Below, piece after piece: positions 38,369-49,183 of a stretch of DNA of 64,000 nt (positions are counted from its first letter, which is position 1; each line of letters starts with the position of its first letter). Both the position numbers and the translations under genes were made by a program. Origin of the DNA: Coprinopsis marcescibilis (lineage: Eukaryota; Basidiomycota; Agaricomycetes; Agaricales; Psathyrellaceae); NCBI GenBank assembly GCA_004369085.1, contig ML210147.1, positions 620,001-684,000 on the forward strand, in the 5' to 3' direction. The notes below the pieces were generated by a model. That model ran no database searches. It was not told the DNA's origin and worked only from the letters and a program-made list of their open reading frames with translations.

Positions 38369-39795
38369 TTACAGCAGTGTTTCACCTATAAGCAAGTATT
38401 AGCCATCGGGATGACATCTACTGTCAAAAGCTGACGTACCAAGAGCGGAACGAAGTAAAGAACAGCCAACGGCCACAGTTTGCTCGACGCTCACAGAATC
38501 CGCCAGCGACGGGTTTACTTCCTAAACAGAAATTCCCACTAATTCAGTAACCGTAAACAGTTTTTAACTTGGTTGCATAGACGAACCATGAGATCCATGG
38601 CCACGAGCAGCCCAGTTTCGTAGATTGCTTCACAAATGTAATGCCCTTCCCGGAAGGTCAAACCCCCACGAACCTACACGCACAAGATTGGTCAACCATC
38701 GTGTTGATAGGCTTAGAAATGCTATAACTGACCGGTGTGCCGGTTGAAGGGGCAACTGAAGGGTCCAGCGCGTCAACATCAAAGCTCAGATGTATCGGAC
38801 GATCTCTGTTGGGGTTTACGTGGTCCAGAGCCATCTCTACGACCTTCCCGATACCATATCTATCGACTTCATGCATGCTGAAGGCCTTGATGTTATGTTG
38901 ACGTAGAATCGCTTTCTCCCCAGCGTCAACATCACGAAGGCCAATATAGACCAGGGAGTCCGTCCTCAACAAGGCTTTCACCCAGTCAAACTCCGGCACT
39001 GAGCTGCCTATCCCGAGCAAGAAAGACAAAGGCATGCCATGTATATTGCCTGCGGCGCGTCAAATGGGTACCCTCCGTAGAGAACAGACCACTCACCACT
39101 CTCCGTTGTTTCTATCGAGTTGATATCCGCATGCGCATCCACCCAGACCACGCATGTATTGGGATGATGGCTTGTAAAACTTAGTCTTGGTGCTGAGCCG
39201 GGAATTCAAAGACCGTACCTTAGGGATCCTGAAATCGTACCCATGGCCTACAACGACAGGTTATTTTGCGCAGAAGTGGAAAGCGGGAAAACACCGCACC
39301 AGAGAATGGTCTCCTCCCAATGTCACTGGCAATTCGCCGTTCTTGATGTGATCCCCAACAACATTGGCAACTGACTGCGTTACACGGGATACCAGACGAG
39401 GGTTCTTCAGGATGCCGATTGGAGGGTCGTCTTGTGCGTTTATGTCTTCAAACAGATGATGTCCATCGAATTTGACCTTCCAACCGAGACCTTCTAGCTG
39501 GTTAACGAGACCGGCCTCTACGAGGTGAATAGGACCCTTGTCGACCCCTGCCTTGGGCTTTGGACGATAAATTAGTCAAAGTCGACAGAAAAGATTTTGA
39601 TCCCGAACCTGTCCGCCACTGTCAGTCCAACACCAGAGTTAGCGCTGTTTTCTCCTCTTTCGAGTTCAACCTTACCTAAATGGGCAACCAACGATCTGTG
39701 GTGAGCCTTATTAGCAACATTCCTCTCCTGTACGATCGCAGCCTACTTACGGCAACAGTCTTGGGCTCTGGAAGAAAACGGAGATTTGAACTCAT
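38369..39795 (-). CDS. CAR1: Arginase
   Basis: Binuclear manganese enzyme hydrolysing arginine to ornithine and urea. It starts MSSNLRFLPEPKTVA. A further exon gives IVGCPF, then a 10-nt exon (39609-39618) supplies SGGQ, then PKAGVDKGPIHLVEAGL. Metal-binding motifs: LGGDHS, WVDAHADIN (D-A-H-A-D) and HLSFDVDALDPSVAPSTGTPV (SFDVDALDP). Later exons give GGLTFREGHYICEAIYETG, then LLVAMDLM and EVNPSL, and the last exon encodes GETLL and the stop at 38369. All segments keep frame, so the gene looks intact. About ten introns. Expected to be cytosolic. Confidence 0.93.
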
Positions 39796-40295
39796 GGTGG
39801 TATGGGTCAGTGAAGTCGGGAAAGGCAAACAAAAGGTTGGAGAGGGCAAGAAGCAAGTGTCTGCCTTTAAATACTTTTAAAATGCTCTGAATTTACAACA
39901 GCATGATCCGAGCTTGAGTCAATGCTGTCGAGCTCCGGTGCAGTGGCACTCCACATGAATAGCGCTCCATGCCACTCGGGCTCAACGCTGTTATCCTATC
40001 TACTCGCTTCTACTCGTGGCCCATCCAGGGGTGATAACTGCCCTTGGACAGTCTTGGCGCAGTGGCCACGCAAGGTAACGTGTCGCATTCAATATTCAAA
40101 TGTTCTTGTCTAACAATCGCCATATCTTGTCACTGGACCAGTGTCTAAAAATAGACCAGGCCCTGCATCATCATCGATGGATTGAGTTCTTGCCTTTATA
40201 TCTGCTGACAAGGCTGGAGGTTGTCATTAGCCTTTCATATCAGATCTCACTGCCTTCGCTAGCTCAACTTGAAACCACGCTGGCCCAGGACTATT
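39796..40295. other. Divergent intergenic region
   Basis: 500 bases between the starts of arginase (-) and the aminotransferase (+); presumably both promoters. An open frame at 40100-40387 (+) overlaps the proposed aminotransferase start in another phase and could instead belong to its leader; it has no recognisable motif. Confidence 0.4.
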
Positions 40296-42842
40296 ATGCT
40301 TTCCTCACTCGAGCACAGGAATTCGAGCAGCATGCTGAACACGCCGCAGTCGCAGTCCGGCAGATCGACGCCCTTGCAGGCATTTAAAGATGTTGTACGT
40401 TCGCTCGAAACACCCAGACCCCCAATGCATTTTCACTTTCCCCACCCTCACGTTCACTCCTTCTCACATATTGTTGACCAGGTCCGCGATGTCATGAAGC
40501 ATTGGAGACATGAAAAAGAATCAGAAGCCCATCAGGTGCCTACAATCTCATGGAATTTGTCTTGCCTTGTCCTCATAGACTGCTTGCAGATCTTTAGGCA
40601 TCACGCTGGTCACCAGCCCAAAGGGTTCTTACCACAGACCGTCAATCCTGTAGGTGATCATTTGCCCATTCACCCGGCCGTCAATCCTTATCGTTTCTCA
40701 AGGATGAGGAAACTGTCCCCGGAATCGAGCACCCGGGAAGCACGGGCGTAATCTACTGCTCTGACCGTGCTATGGCCAATGGCTTCAGCTACTCTAGCTC
40801 TCATGAATGGGCAAACCTAGGACAGGGTGCCCCAGAGGTTGGACCAATCCCAGGCGCACCACCTCGTCCAGATTCCATCCCGATGCCGGTAGATTCGCTC
40901 GAATATGCACCTACCACCGGAGTCAAGGGTATTGGTTCTCGAATTTGGGCGCAATGAACATTTCTGAGTCCGTATCCTAGAATTACGAGAAGCGGTTGCG
41001 CACCTGTACAACCACACCTATCGCCAAGAGAAGAAAAGTCAATACACATACGAGAACGTCTGCATCGTCCCAGGCGGCCGTTCTGGACTTTCTCGGATTG
41101 CTGCAGTCATCGGAGATGTCTACACGGTATGTATATCTCCTTCAACTTGCGGCAGAGTCGGAGAGGCTGAATCGAAATCACAGAGCTATCAAATTCCGGA
41201 TTACACGGCATACGACCAAGTGCTTAGCGCATTCAAGCGTCTTGTTCCCGTCCCAACTGCGTATGTGGTACCTTTCGATAAGCGTTTTAGAATGATGAAC
41301 AGAGCCTTGGTCGTAGATTGGATCACAAGGTATTACTTCGCTATTATATCAAAGATCAAGAAATTGAAATGAATTATCCAGAACAAGTACAAGTTCGACA
41401 TCGAGCAAGCAAGGGTATGCTTGAATTATTGGTCAGTATCATCCACGCTCACCTCGTCATAGAAAGACGTCCGCAACCAAGGTCTGGCAGTAATTCTGGC
41501 GTCCAATCCTCGGAACCCCACTGGCCAAGTGAGTTTCCCTTTAATCACCATACGCTCTGTGAGACTCATGCTCGTCTAGGTGATAAAGTCAGTATCACAC
41601 CATATACCTCCTTGCATTCTCATGAACAGTGACCGGCGTCAGGGGAAAAGACTTGAAAGAGCTTGTCGAGTTGAGTCGGGAGGGGACCACTCTTGTCTTG
41701 GACGAGGTGAGTTGCATCCTTTGTACGAAATGTTTCGCTGGTTATTGATGAATTCCAAGTTTTACTCGTGGTACATATACTCGGATAGCGATAGCGATAT
41801 CGGAAAATCCATTTCATCCGCAAAGTACATAGAGGACGTCAACGAGGTAAGAACTCCCGCTACTATACACCATCAGACAATACATAAAATTTGCATAGGA
41901 GCCCGTTGTTATCGTCGACGGTTTGACAAAGGTTAATTGAGTTTACACCACCCGGTGTTATTTTCTGACAAGTTCCAGAACTGGCGTCTTCCTGGATGGA
42001 GAATCTGCTGGGTCGTTGGCCCGAAAAACCTCATTACTGCTCTTTCTCAGTCAGGCTCCTTCCTAGACGGTGGGGCAAACCATCCGTGAGTGAATCGTGA
42101 CCTTCTAATATCGGCTATCATATGAAATGTGATCACAGCATGCAGCTAGCTGCAATCCCTTTGCTGGATCCCGCTCGGGTCGCGATCGAGAAGGTCCGTT
42201 ACTTGTCGTACGTGGGTCGTCAGGCGGATCTAATCTCCGACTAGGCTGCCCTGCAAAGGCATTTCAAAGCCAAGAGAGACCACGTCCTGCGAAGGCTGCG
42301 TGAGCTTCACCTGGAAGTCGACATCCCACCCAACAGCACCTTCTATATATGGTTGAATCTAGAGAAACTTCCGGCACCAATCAACAACGGTCTGGTATGT
42401 TGTTTATGATACATCATACAGCTTGGAGTGAACTCTAATGATCGTACAGACTTTCTTTGAGGAATTACTAAAGGAAAAAACTATCGTGATTCCTGGGATC
42501 TTCTTTGACATTAACCCAGCCCATCGCCGCAATTTGTTCAATTCTCCTTGTCACCACTTCGTTCGCCTGTCGTTCGGTCCGCCACTCGAGGATTTGGATA
42601 AAGGTAATCATTCGATTCATCCTCAACCGCGCCTAACGGGTTGTTCTGACGAACACAACTTAACCTACTTACAGGGCTTGATGCCATCGATAGAGTCTTG
42701 AAGAAGGCGCGCAAATCAGGAATGCAAGCCTTTGGACAGGGGTAATTATTTTTCCACTGGGTGTAAACGTTTGCTAACAAGGGCCTTTTTTAGGTACAAG
42801 GTAGACGGCGCAAGAGATGGTGAAGTGCATATTAGCGGCTAA
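40296..42842 (+). CDS. PLP-dependent aminotransferase, class I/II fold
   Basis: Fold-type I pyridoxal-phosphate enzyme; the amino-acid substrate is not evident. More than a dozen short exons. Readable segments in order: MANGFSYSSSHEWANLGQG and APEVGPIPG (substrate-entry region), VKELREAVAHLYNHTYR, VCIVPGGRSGLSRIAAV (cofactor phosphate binding), SYQIPDYTAYDQVLSAF, VILASNPRNPTGQ (the conserved N-P-x-N-P-T-G), FYSWYIYSD, VVIVDGLTKNWRLPGWRICW (Schiff-base Lys in TKN) and HHFVRLSFGPPLEDLDKGL near the end. Stop at 42842. The N-terminal exon start is uncertain; I chose the ATG at 40296, which opens a His/Pro-rich segment. It is divergent from arginase, and a link to arginine/ornithine metabolism is only a guess. 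Confidence 0.8.
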
Positions 42843-42950
42843 ATGGCAACGCAGGAATTGATCAGATGATTTACGTACCCGTATTCAAAGAGAATATACA
42901 AAGTAATACATGTTTGAATGTTGTAGCGTATTTACCGCATTCAGAGACCT

Positions 42951-45649
42951 TTAGGCTGCTAATGGATCGAACGGTGCGAATGAGGCCTTGAAATCCCGAG
43001 CATCGGCGCGATCGTCTTCCTCTGGTAATGTACATGCCTTCCAATCTAAGCGATCCGGCATGTCCAGTAACGAAACAAGAACTTGTCTAATGGAGACATC
43101 AACAAAATCGCACATACGTGCACAATGAACGGTTTCTTACCTTCCAAATTGGATGCTGAATGGAACGTTGTCGTTCAGGAGATGAACCATTTTCTTCCCA
43201 TCTGGGAGATCTAGTTTGAAGTATCCTCCTCTTCCGCCTTGACATGCTTCGAGTGCACTGTCGGGGTCTGATTCAAACTCGATACCCTGTCTTCTTCCTT
43301 CTTCAACAAAGCATTCTTCAACCTTATCTTTCAGCCGCAGTGGTACCGGCACTGCCTGCACGTGGGCATGTCCGCCTTTTGCACTCAATCTTGCTACCTC
43401 AAAGAACACGGGCGTTGCGCCATATTTGTTGTACATCCCGGTCAGTGCTTTCTTGAAGCTGGAACAGACCGGAATTAGTCCGGGAGTTTATGAGATGATC
43501 ACCAAATGAAAAGTGCGCACCTTTCAGTTTCATCGAGGATTGGTTGAGCAAGATCGGGAGCTATGGTCGAAAATGTTGGATAATGTGTGATTGGTACTAT
43601 GAGGACGTGACCACCACCCGGGACTTGAGGTGTGTAACTTTCCGAGTGCGTAGGGATAATTTGCCCTTTCGGGAGCGTCACATAGCACTCATTTCCAATC
43701 GCCACAATCAAATGTTTCCTATCGATTAGGCAATAACAAGTCAGGGATGGCCTCGTGGAGTACATTGAAAAAAAAAAAAAACTTACGCCAAGTTAGGGTT
43801 CGAAAGACAAAACCAACATTCGTCGGCTGCTCATGTAGTAAGTGTCACGAAGGAATGATGAGATAAGCGGACCAACTTGATATTTCTTTCGGAGGTCCTC
43901 TCCGTCCCCCTCGTCGGTCGGAATGAGAAGGCTGTTGCTGACGGGCTACCAAGCAGTCCTCGAGGTAATGTTCTTCGCTTCCACAAGCACGGCACACATA
44001 TCCGGGTTTTGGCTTTCTCCCACCAGTATCCCCCACGGCATCTCGTGTAGGGCAGTCCCGAACGAAGTGGCCGGGCTAAAAAAAGGTTTCAGAACAAAAT
44101 GCGAAACGAAGCGTATTCACAAACATTATTGCAAATCTTACAGATATAGTTCTCAGGAGGCTTCGTCCTTTCGGGACAGTCATTGATGAAATGCTAGAGT
44201 TAATGTTCAGTGTTTATGCTGGATAGCACCGCAATACAAATCTTACATCCGTCGCGTCACATCTCCTGCATTTGTAACCAGGAGGAGGCTTTCCTGGTTC
44301 CCCTTGAACTATGTTTATCTCGGTCAGCTGGGTTTAGTCAGAGTAATGGGAGAAGACGTACCAGTTTTGGGCCGTTTGATAGGTTGCTTCACATTTCCGA
44401 AAATGAAGTTCTCGCCGGCGTCGTCGAAGGGTCGCTTAATCGTATTTCGCACGAGCCCAGTCGTGAATGGGTTCGCAGTCGCATTTGCCGGACGCGTCTG
44501 TGGCTGCACTATGGCAGCGGGTGGTGCGATGGTGAATGCATAGAACCACTGCAATGCGGAGTATTAATAGGCATGGGAGAATGGAGAAGTTGTCACAACA
44601 TACGCGTTGTCTTTTACCAGTTGCCGGTTCGTTACCGAATGCGCCAAGGCTCACAAATCTTGTAACTCGCCCCTCTTCACCGTCCCATACAAAGGGTTCC
44701 CGCTCCCAGAACTTAGGCGGTCTTCCACCAGCGGCTGCAAAGTGGTACCTTGGTTGTAGCTTAGGGATAAGCTCGTCCAAAGGTGGCGCCCCAGTCGTAG
44801 CCAATTGGGGGTCTGGTAGAGGGACAGAAGACATATTGGTAATGGATGCTGGTATGGTGTTCGACAACAATATATCGATGTGTTGAGAGTCAGATACCGA
44901 GGATTGAATAGCGGCCAATGACTTGTAGCTTTGTTTGGAGGAGGACTTGGCCAAGGTATTTGAGAGGAGACGTTCAACAGTCTGCAACGCAAAAAACGGT
45001 GATAGGAAGCCCTGTTCGTCGAACCTGGTCAGAAAACAATCCAACAGGCGTAGTGCTTCGTGACGTACAGGGGCCACTGTGGAAGATGAATAGATGTTGG
45101 CTTCGTAGATGCCACCAAGGCAAGCTATCTTCAGCCCGTGAGCAGTGGTAACAGTACCAGATTTACCTAGGTTACACCTTTAGCAGATACGCAGATGGTT
45201 TGGGCCATTGTTACGCACTCATTAGGAAGACGTTCTTGCAGAGCTCTCCCCCGGTCTTGGCGAATTTGTCTATAACGCGCTGTGAAAGTGGTTGGTCCCC
45301 TTGCATAATGTAACACTCGAGAGGAGCTAATCAATAGGTTCAAGTTCAACTTTATATCTCTGCGAGAGCGGTATAGTCGCACCTTCAAGCTTGCCCGACA
45401 ATAGTTGCGATATCTCGTCATTACTATCCTCTTCCGTTTGAACGGGCCCAAAGAAGTCTCCAATGCACAGTGCCAAGTCGAATTTGCCGTTCTTAGCATC
45501 TATGCTTTTGATTTTCGCGAATAGCTGTGAGATGGACCCAATTGCAGATCCAACTGTGAGTCTGTTAGTTTCAACGAAAGACGTAAGCAAGGATGACGAT
45601 TCAGAAGAGAACTCAAAACATACACCTTTACTGATGACTTGCCCTCCAT
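42951..45649 (-). CDS. DRN1: CWF19-like protein 1 / Drn1 with three CCHC zinc knuckles
   Basis: Factor associated with intron-lariat debranching and late spliceosomes. The first exon (ATG 45649, MEGKSSVKV) splices to LTVGSAIGSISQLFAK and LALCIGDFFGP, the metallophosphatase-like N-domain; then ECYIMQGDQPLSQRVID, FAKTGGELCKNVFLM and VTTAHGLKIACLGGIYEANI. A Pro/Ala linker leads to three CX2CX4HX4C knuckles (CRRCDATDHFINDC, CKICNNPGHFVRDC, CRACGSEEHYLEDC). The C-terminal CwfJ domains follow: HLIVAIGNECYVTLPKGQI, PGGGHVLIVPITHYPT (HIT-like) and SAKGGHAHVQAVPVP. The last exon ends at the stop at 42951. An intron next to the HIT exon contains a 14-T tract (43768-43781). Confidence 0.9.
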
Positions 45650-46826
45650 TTTCTCAAGCCGAGCGACTTGTGACGAGTTTGGCGTTGTAGTACGTATGCG
45701 GCCGGTGTGGATGGCTTTAACGCCCAAACTTCGTGTTTGAGGACTGAGCCAGACAAAGCACAGCCACAAGGCGCGTTGTGTTTGCCAGCGGCTTTTGGAT
45801 CAAGCATCACGTTTTCATCGGACTTCGCTGCTACAGTATGCACACAGTGGACATGTCGGATATCCTATCTATCATAGCAAGTCAGAGTCACAGATCTCAA
45901 TAGCCATGAAGGGCATATCAGCCAAGGCAAGCCAGGACAAGCGGGAGTGTCCCTCCGAGCAAGATTATGTAAATTCAGTATAGGTACTAGACGTCGAAAT
46001 TTACGAACGTTACCCAACTTTTGAGCCCATCGCCAGGACAGAGACAGACGGCGAGACATATTCTGATATCACTGTGTAGCACAGCCAAGCTCATCACAAA
46101 TTACAACGCACGCCTCTGCTGCCGAACTTAAAAGTCAAGGTACCAACAGAAGAACCTGGAAAAATATGTGCTTTTTTCGCACATGCCACTGTATGATGTA
46201 TTAGCTTAATTGCTCCTTGGCCCTGAACGAGTAATGTGTGTGTACGCGTGCAAGCTGTGCAAGAGCGTCAAGGCCTCGCAGCGATAGTCGTCGCAAGACA
46301 GGTGGGTGCTTCGAAGTTTATCGACGTTTCAGCATTTTTTCTAGAAACCATCCCAGCATGAGAATCACAGACCCCATACGCTCACTGGAAGATTCTGATT
46401 GATCGGTCGGGAACATGCCGCCGTTGTGTCCCTGTGCCTGTTTGAATGTCACAACGGTTGCAGCTAGTTTGCGCTGAGGTGTGTGTTTCTTACGATACGG
46501 CGTGCTCCGGCTGTGTGGTCAGGAAGCCTACAAGCACGCTGGGCCGGAAGAAATTTGAACAAATACAAGAGGGCACAACTGAACAAGGAACAATGGCGGG
46601 AATATCAAGCCATTCAGCGCTCTACGGGCGCAACAAACACTAAGCCGATTTAGGACAGGGACATCCGCATTTGGGAAGATTCCCTCCTCGGTTCGCGTTG
46701 TCTACCAGCCTTGTTGGAATGACATCTGGTGTTAAAGTATTAGACTCGCTGCTATAAAACGGAGCTGGACAAGGTCAGGTCTCTATCAGCATCTGCTGTC
46801 CCCCAGGATTTGTTATTTCTCCAGCC
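45650..46826. other. Divergent intergenic region, no gene seen
   Basis: 1,177 bases between the starts of Drn1 (-) and the carboxylesterase (+). Open frames at 45628-45843 (-), 45795-45983 (+) and 46446-46643 (+) show no recognisable protein features or splice-linked partners. The last 80 bases hold a TATA box for the esterase. Confidence 0.45.
46753..46759 (+). promoter_or_regulatory. TATA box of carboxylesterase gene
   Basis: TATAAAA is 74 bp upstream of the esterase ATG at 46827, a good distance for a regulated secreted-enzyme gene. Confidence 0.55.
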
Positions 46827-48775
46827 ATGTTGACCTCATTCCTTACCCCTGTTTTACTTTCCTTCCTTCTCTTTCCTACTCATATCTTGGCCGCCCCTGC
46901 TGGACTTCGTATCAGTATTCCCAAGGTTGACCCACGCAAAATTCTTTGCCAGTTCGCAATCATCGACCGCTTCCTTTGCCCTGATGGAGGTCTCAACTCG
47001 CTTTCTCGCGTTACACCTCTTGGTACTGCAAGCGGTGTAATGGACCCAGACGGTGCCCACAGATATGTGGTCAAGTACGCCAATGCTGCTCGATGGGCCC
47101 CGTCTACCCTTGTCAATACCTGGTCGCTTCCGTTAGTACTTGCTGTCGTCAGTTGTCAGTTCGTTATTAACTCGCCAACAGAAACGGAAGCAACGATCCG
47201 AGTGCCCTTCCTCGAGTTTGCCCTCAGACAGACATTGAGCCTTCGACATACTCTGAAGACTGCTTGTCTCTGGTCCTATATGTCCCTCCTTCCTTGACGC
47301 CATTGTCGAGCAATGCTCCAGTCATGGTTTGGTATGTCGCGATGACCGCCCGTTTATCTACCCAGCACTAATAGCTGTTAGGATTCACGGTGGTTCTTTC
47401 GTCGTCGGTTCAGCGACTGAGGCCGGCCTCGATGGGTCAAAGCTTGCCTTGGCAACTGGTTCTATCGTCGTTGTTGTTCAGTACCGCCTTGGTGCGGTAA
47501 GTGCATTTCGGAGGGTACTTGAACCAGTCACTTAGTCCACTCTATAGCTCGGTTTCTTGGCCCCAAACGGAAACACAAATCTGGCCGTCAAGGACGTTGT
47601 TAACGCTCTGCAATTCTTGAAAAACAATGTCGCTTATTTCGGCGGTAGCCCTAACAAAGTTACTCTCGCCGGGCAAAGCTCAGGTGCTAATATGATCCGC
47701 ACCTTACTTGGGGCTCCTTCAGCTAGCTCGCTATTCAGGTCCGCTATTCTCCAATCTGACCCTATGGTATGGATACATCACCCGCAGCATGTCCTACTCC
47801 ATCTCATCCAGAGTTTATGTTTATCCAGAACTTTGGTCTCCTTAGGCCCAATAACCAAGCAACCATGATGGGCCACTTCACCGGCAAGATTGGCTGCAAT
47901 TCCGCCTCATGCCAAAACTCTGTGTCGCTTGACTCCATCCTTCAAGCTCAGCGTGAAATCTTTGGCGAGGCAGTCTGGTGGGATCCCGTCTTTGGTCTTG
48001 GGCAACCAATCCGACCAGTTCTCGATGGAACCTTTTTTACGAACCCCATCGAGCCAGGGGCGAGCTTTCCCTCTTCAGTCAATAAGCCGCTTTTGGTCAC
48101 CACAGTGAAACATGAAGGGATCAGTGCCATATACAAGTCATTCGACCCAGTTGACGCAGATTTCTACGATTTTATTTGTGGACTCACCTTCCAATCTCGC
48201 ACCACAACTATCCAACAATCGCCTTTCTACGTGAACCCTCCCGCAAACATCGTCGACGGAGTGCATGACTTCCGCCCAACTCTTGCCCTCATGGCCACCG
48301 ATTATCTCTACAAGTGTTCTGGTTGGAGCTTTGGCAAAGCTTATGCCGAAAAGGGGGGGCAGGTATTCTTGGGAGAATATGCCATTGGTGCAACATACCC
48401 GGACAACGCCGACGTTCCAGAGTGCTCCAGCCCTGACACCGTATGTCACCAAGACGATATTCAGATTGTGGTAAGTCCCTTTAGTCATTTATGTATGCCC
48501 TTAGGATTATGTCCTAACTGTTTCGCCAATAGTTCGGCACCGTTCCCAATCCAACGCCAGCCCAATCTGCCCTTATTACGCAAATGCAACAATGGTATAA
48601 GTCCTTCCTGCAAAACAATAGCCCGAACGCCCCTGGCTTGCCAAATTGGCCCGCGGCCACTTCTTCGGATCCTCGCGCTATTGTCCTTGGGGGAACTGGT
48701 TCACCTTCCGCTGGTGCCTGCGACCCCGCATTCTGGGGTGCACAGGCTGAATACGACTATCAATTCTTTTATTAA
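46827..48775 (+). CDS. Secreted type-B carboxylesterase/lipase
   Basis: Alpha/beta-hydrolase of the cholinesterase-like family, probably extracellular. The N-terminus is a signal peptide (hydrophobic core LTPVLLSFLLFPTHILAA, cleavage near APA). Exons joined in phase give SALPRVCPQTDIEPSTYSED, VMVWIHGGSFVVGSA (oxyanion-hole HGG), VQYRLGALGFLAPNG, VAYFGGSPNKVTLAGQSSGA (nucleophile elbow), AILQSDPM, and the catalytic-His region VCHQDDIQIVFGTVPNPTPA. The nucleophile elbow reads GQSSG where most type-B enzymes have GESAG. About six introns; stop at 48775. A TATA box sits 74 bp upstream. Natural substrate unknown. Confidence 0.87.
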
Positions 48776-49183
48776 TAAGTCTATCGACCGTCTAGTCTAT
48801 TTATCTACTTTATGTTCAACTAATTCTCCGGGACCTTCTTCCCGCCATTGTAGCCATAGTGTTTCTCGTATCCCCATTGTAGCCTTAGTATTTCGTCTTT
48901 TAACTGTAGATCGGGTTCCAATTGTATTAGTTGGAATTTGTCGCCCTCTAATCAAATGACAGTACATGTTTTACATTCACAATGCCCAAACTCTTGCAGA
49001 GCAATCCATATTTACAAGGGTCTCGCTCATTCCCGCATCTCAGAGAAACCATATTCCCATAATCATGACCTCTGAAATAATTAGCAGACTTCGATCTTTC
49101 GGGGTTTGATACAGGACCGACTTGCAAAACCTGTAGCACAACAGTTTCCTTGCAAAGCACAAGCAACTATCCTCCTTGCAGAA
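48776..49183. other. Convergent intergenic region
   Basis: 408 bases between the stops of the carboxylesterase (+) and UBLCP1 (-). AT-rich; presumably 3' untranslated regions of both. A near-repeat of about 14 bases (CCATTGTAGCC at 48844 and 48871) is visible. No gene seen. Confidence 0.4.

Noticed and set aside
40100..40387. 95-codon frame as the aminotransferase N-terminus
   Set aside because: It ends before the first recognisable enzyme exon and is in a different phase from the exon chosen; kept only as possible leader.
43768..43781. 14-base homopolymer (A on plus strand)
   Set aside because: Lies in a Drn1 intron as a T tract; a common polypyrimidine run, not a poly(A) tail of a retrocopy.
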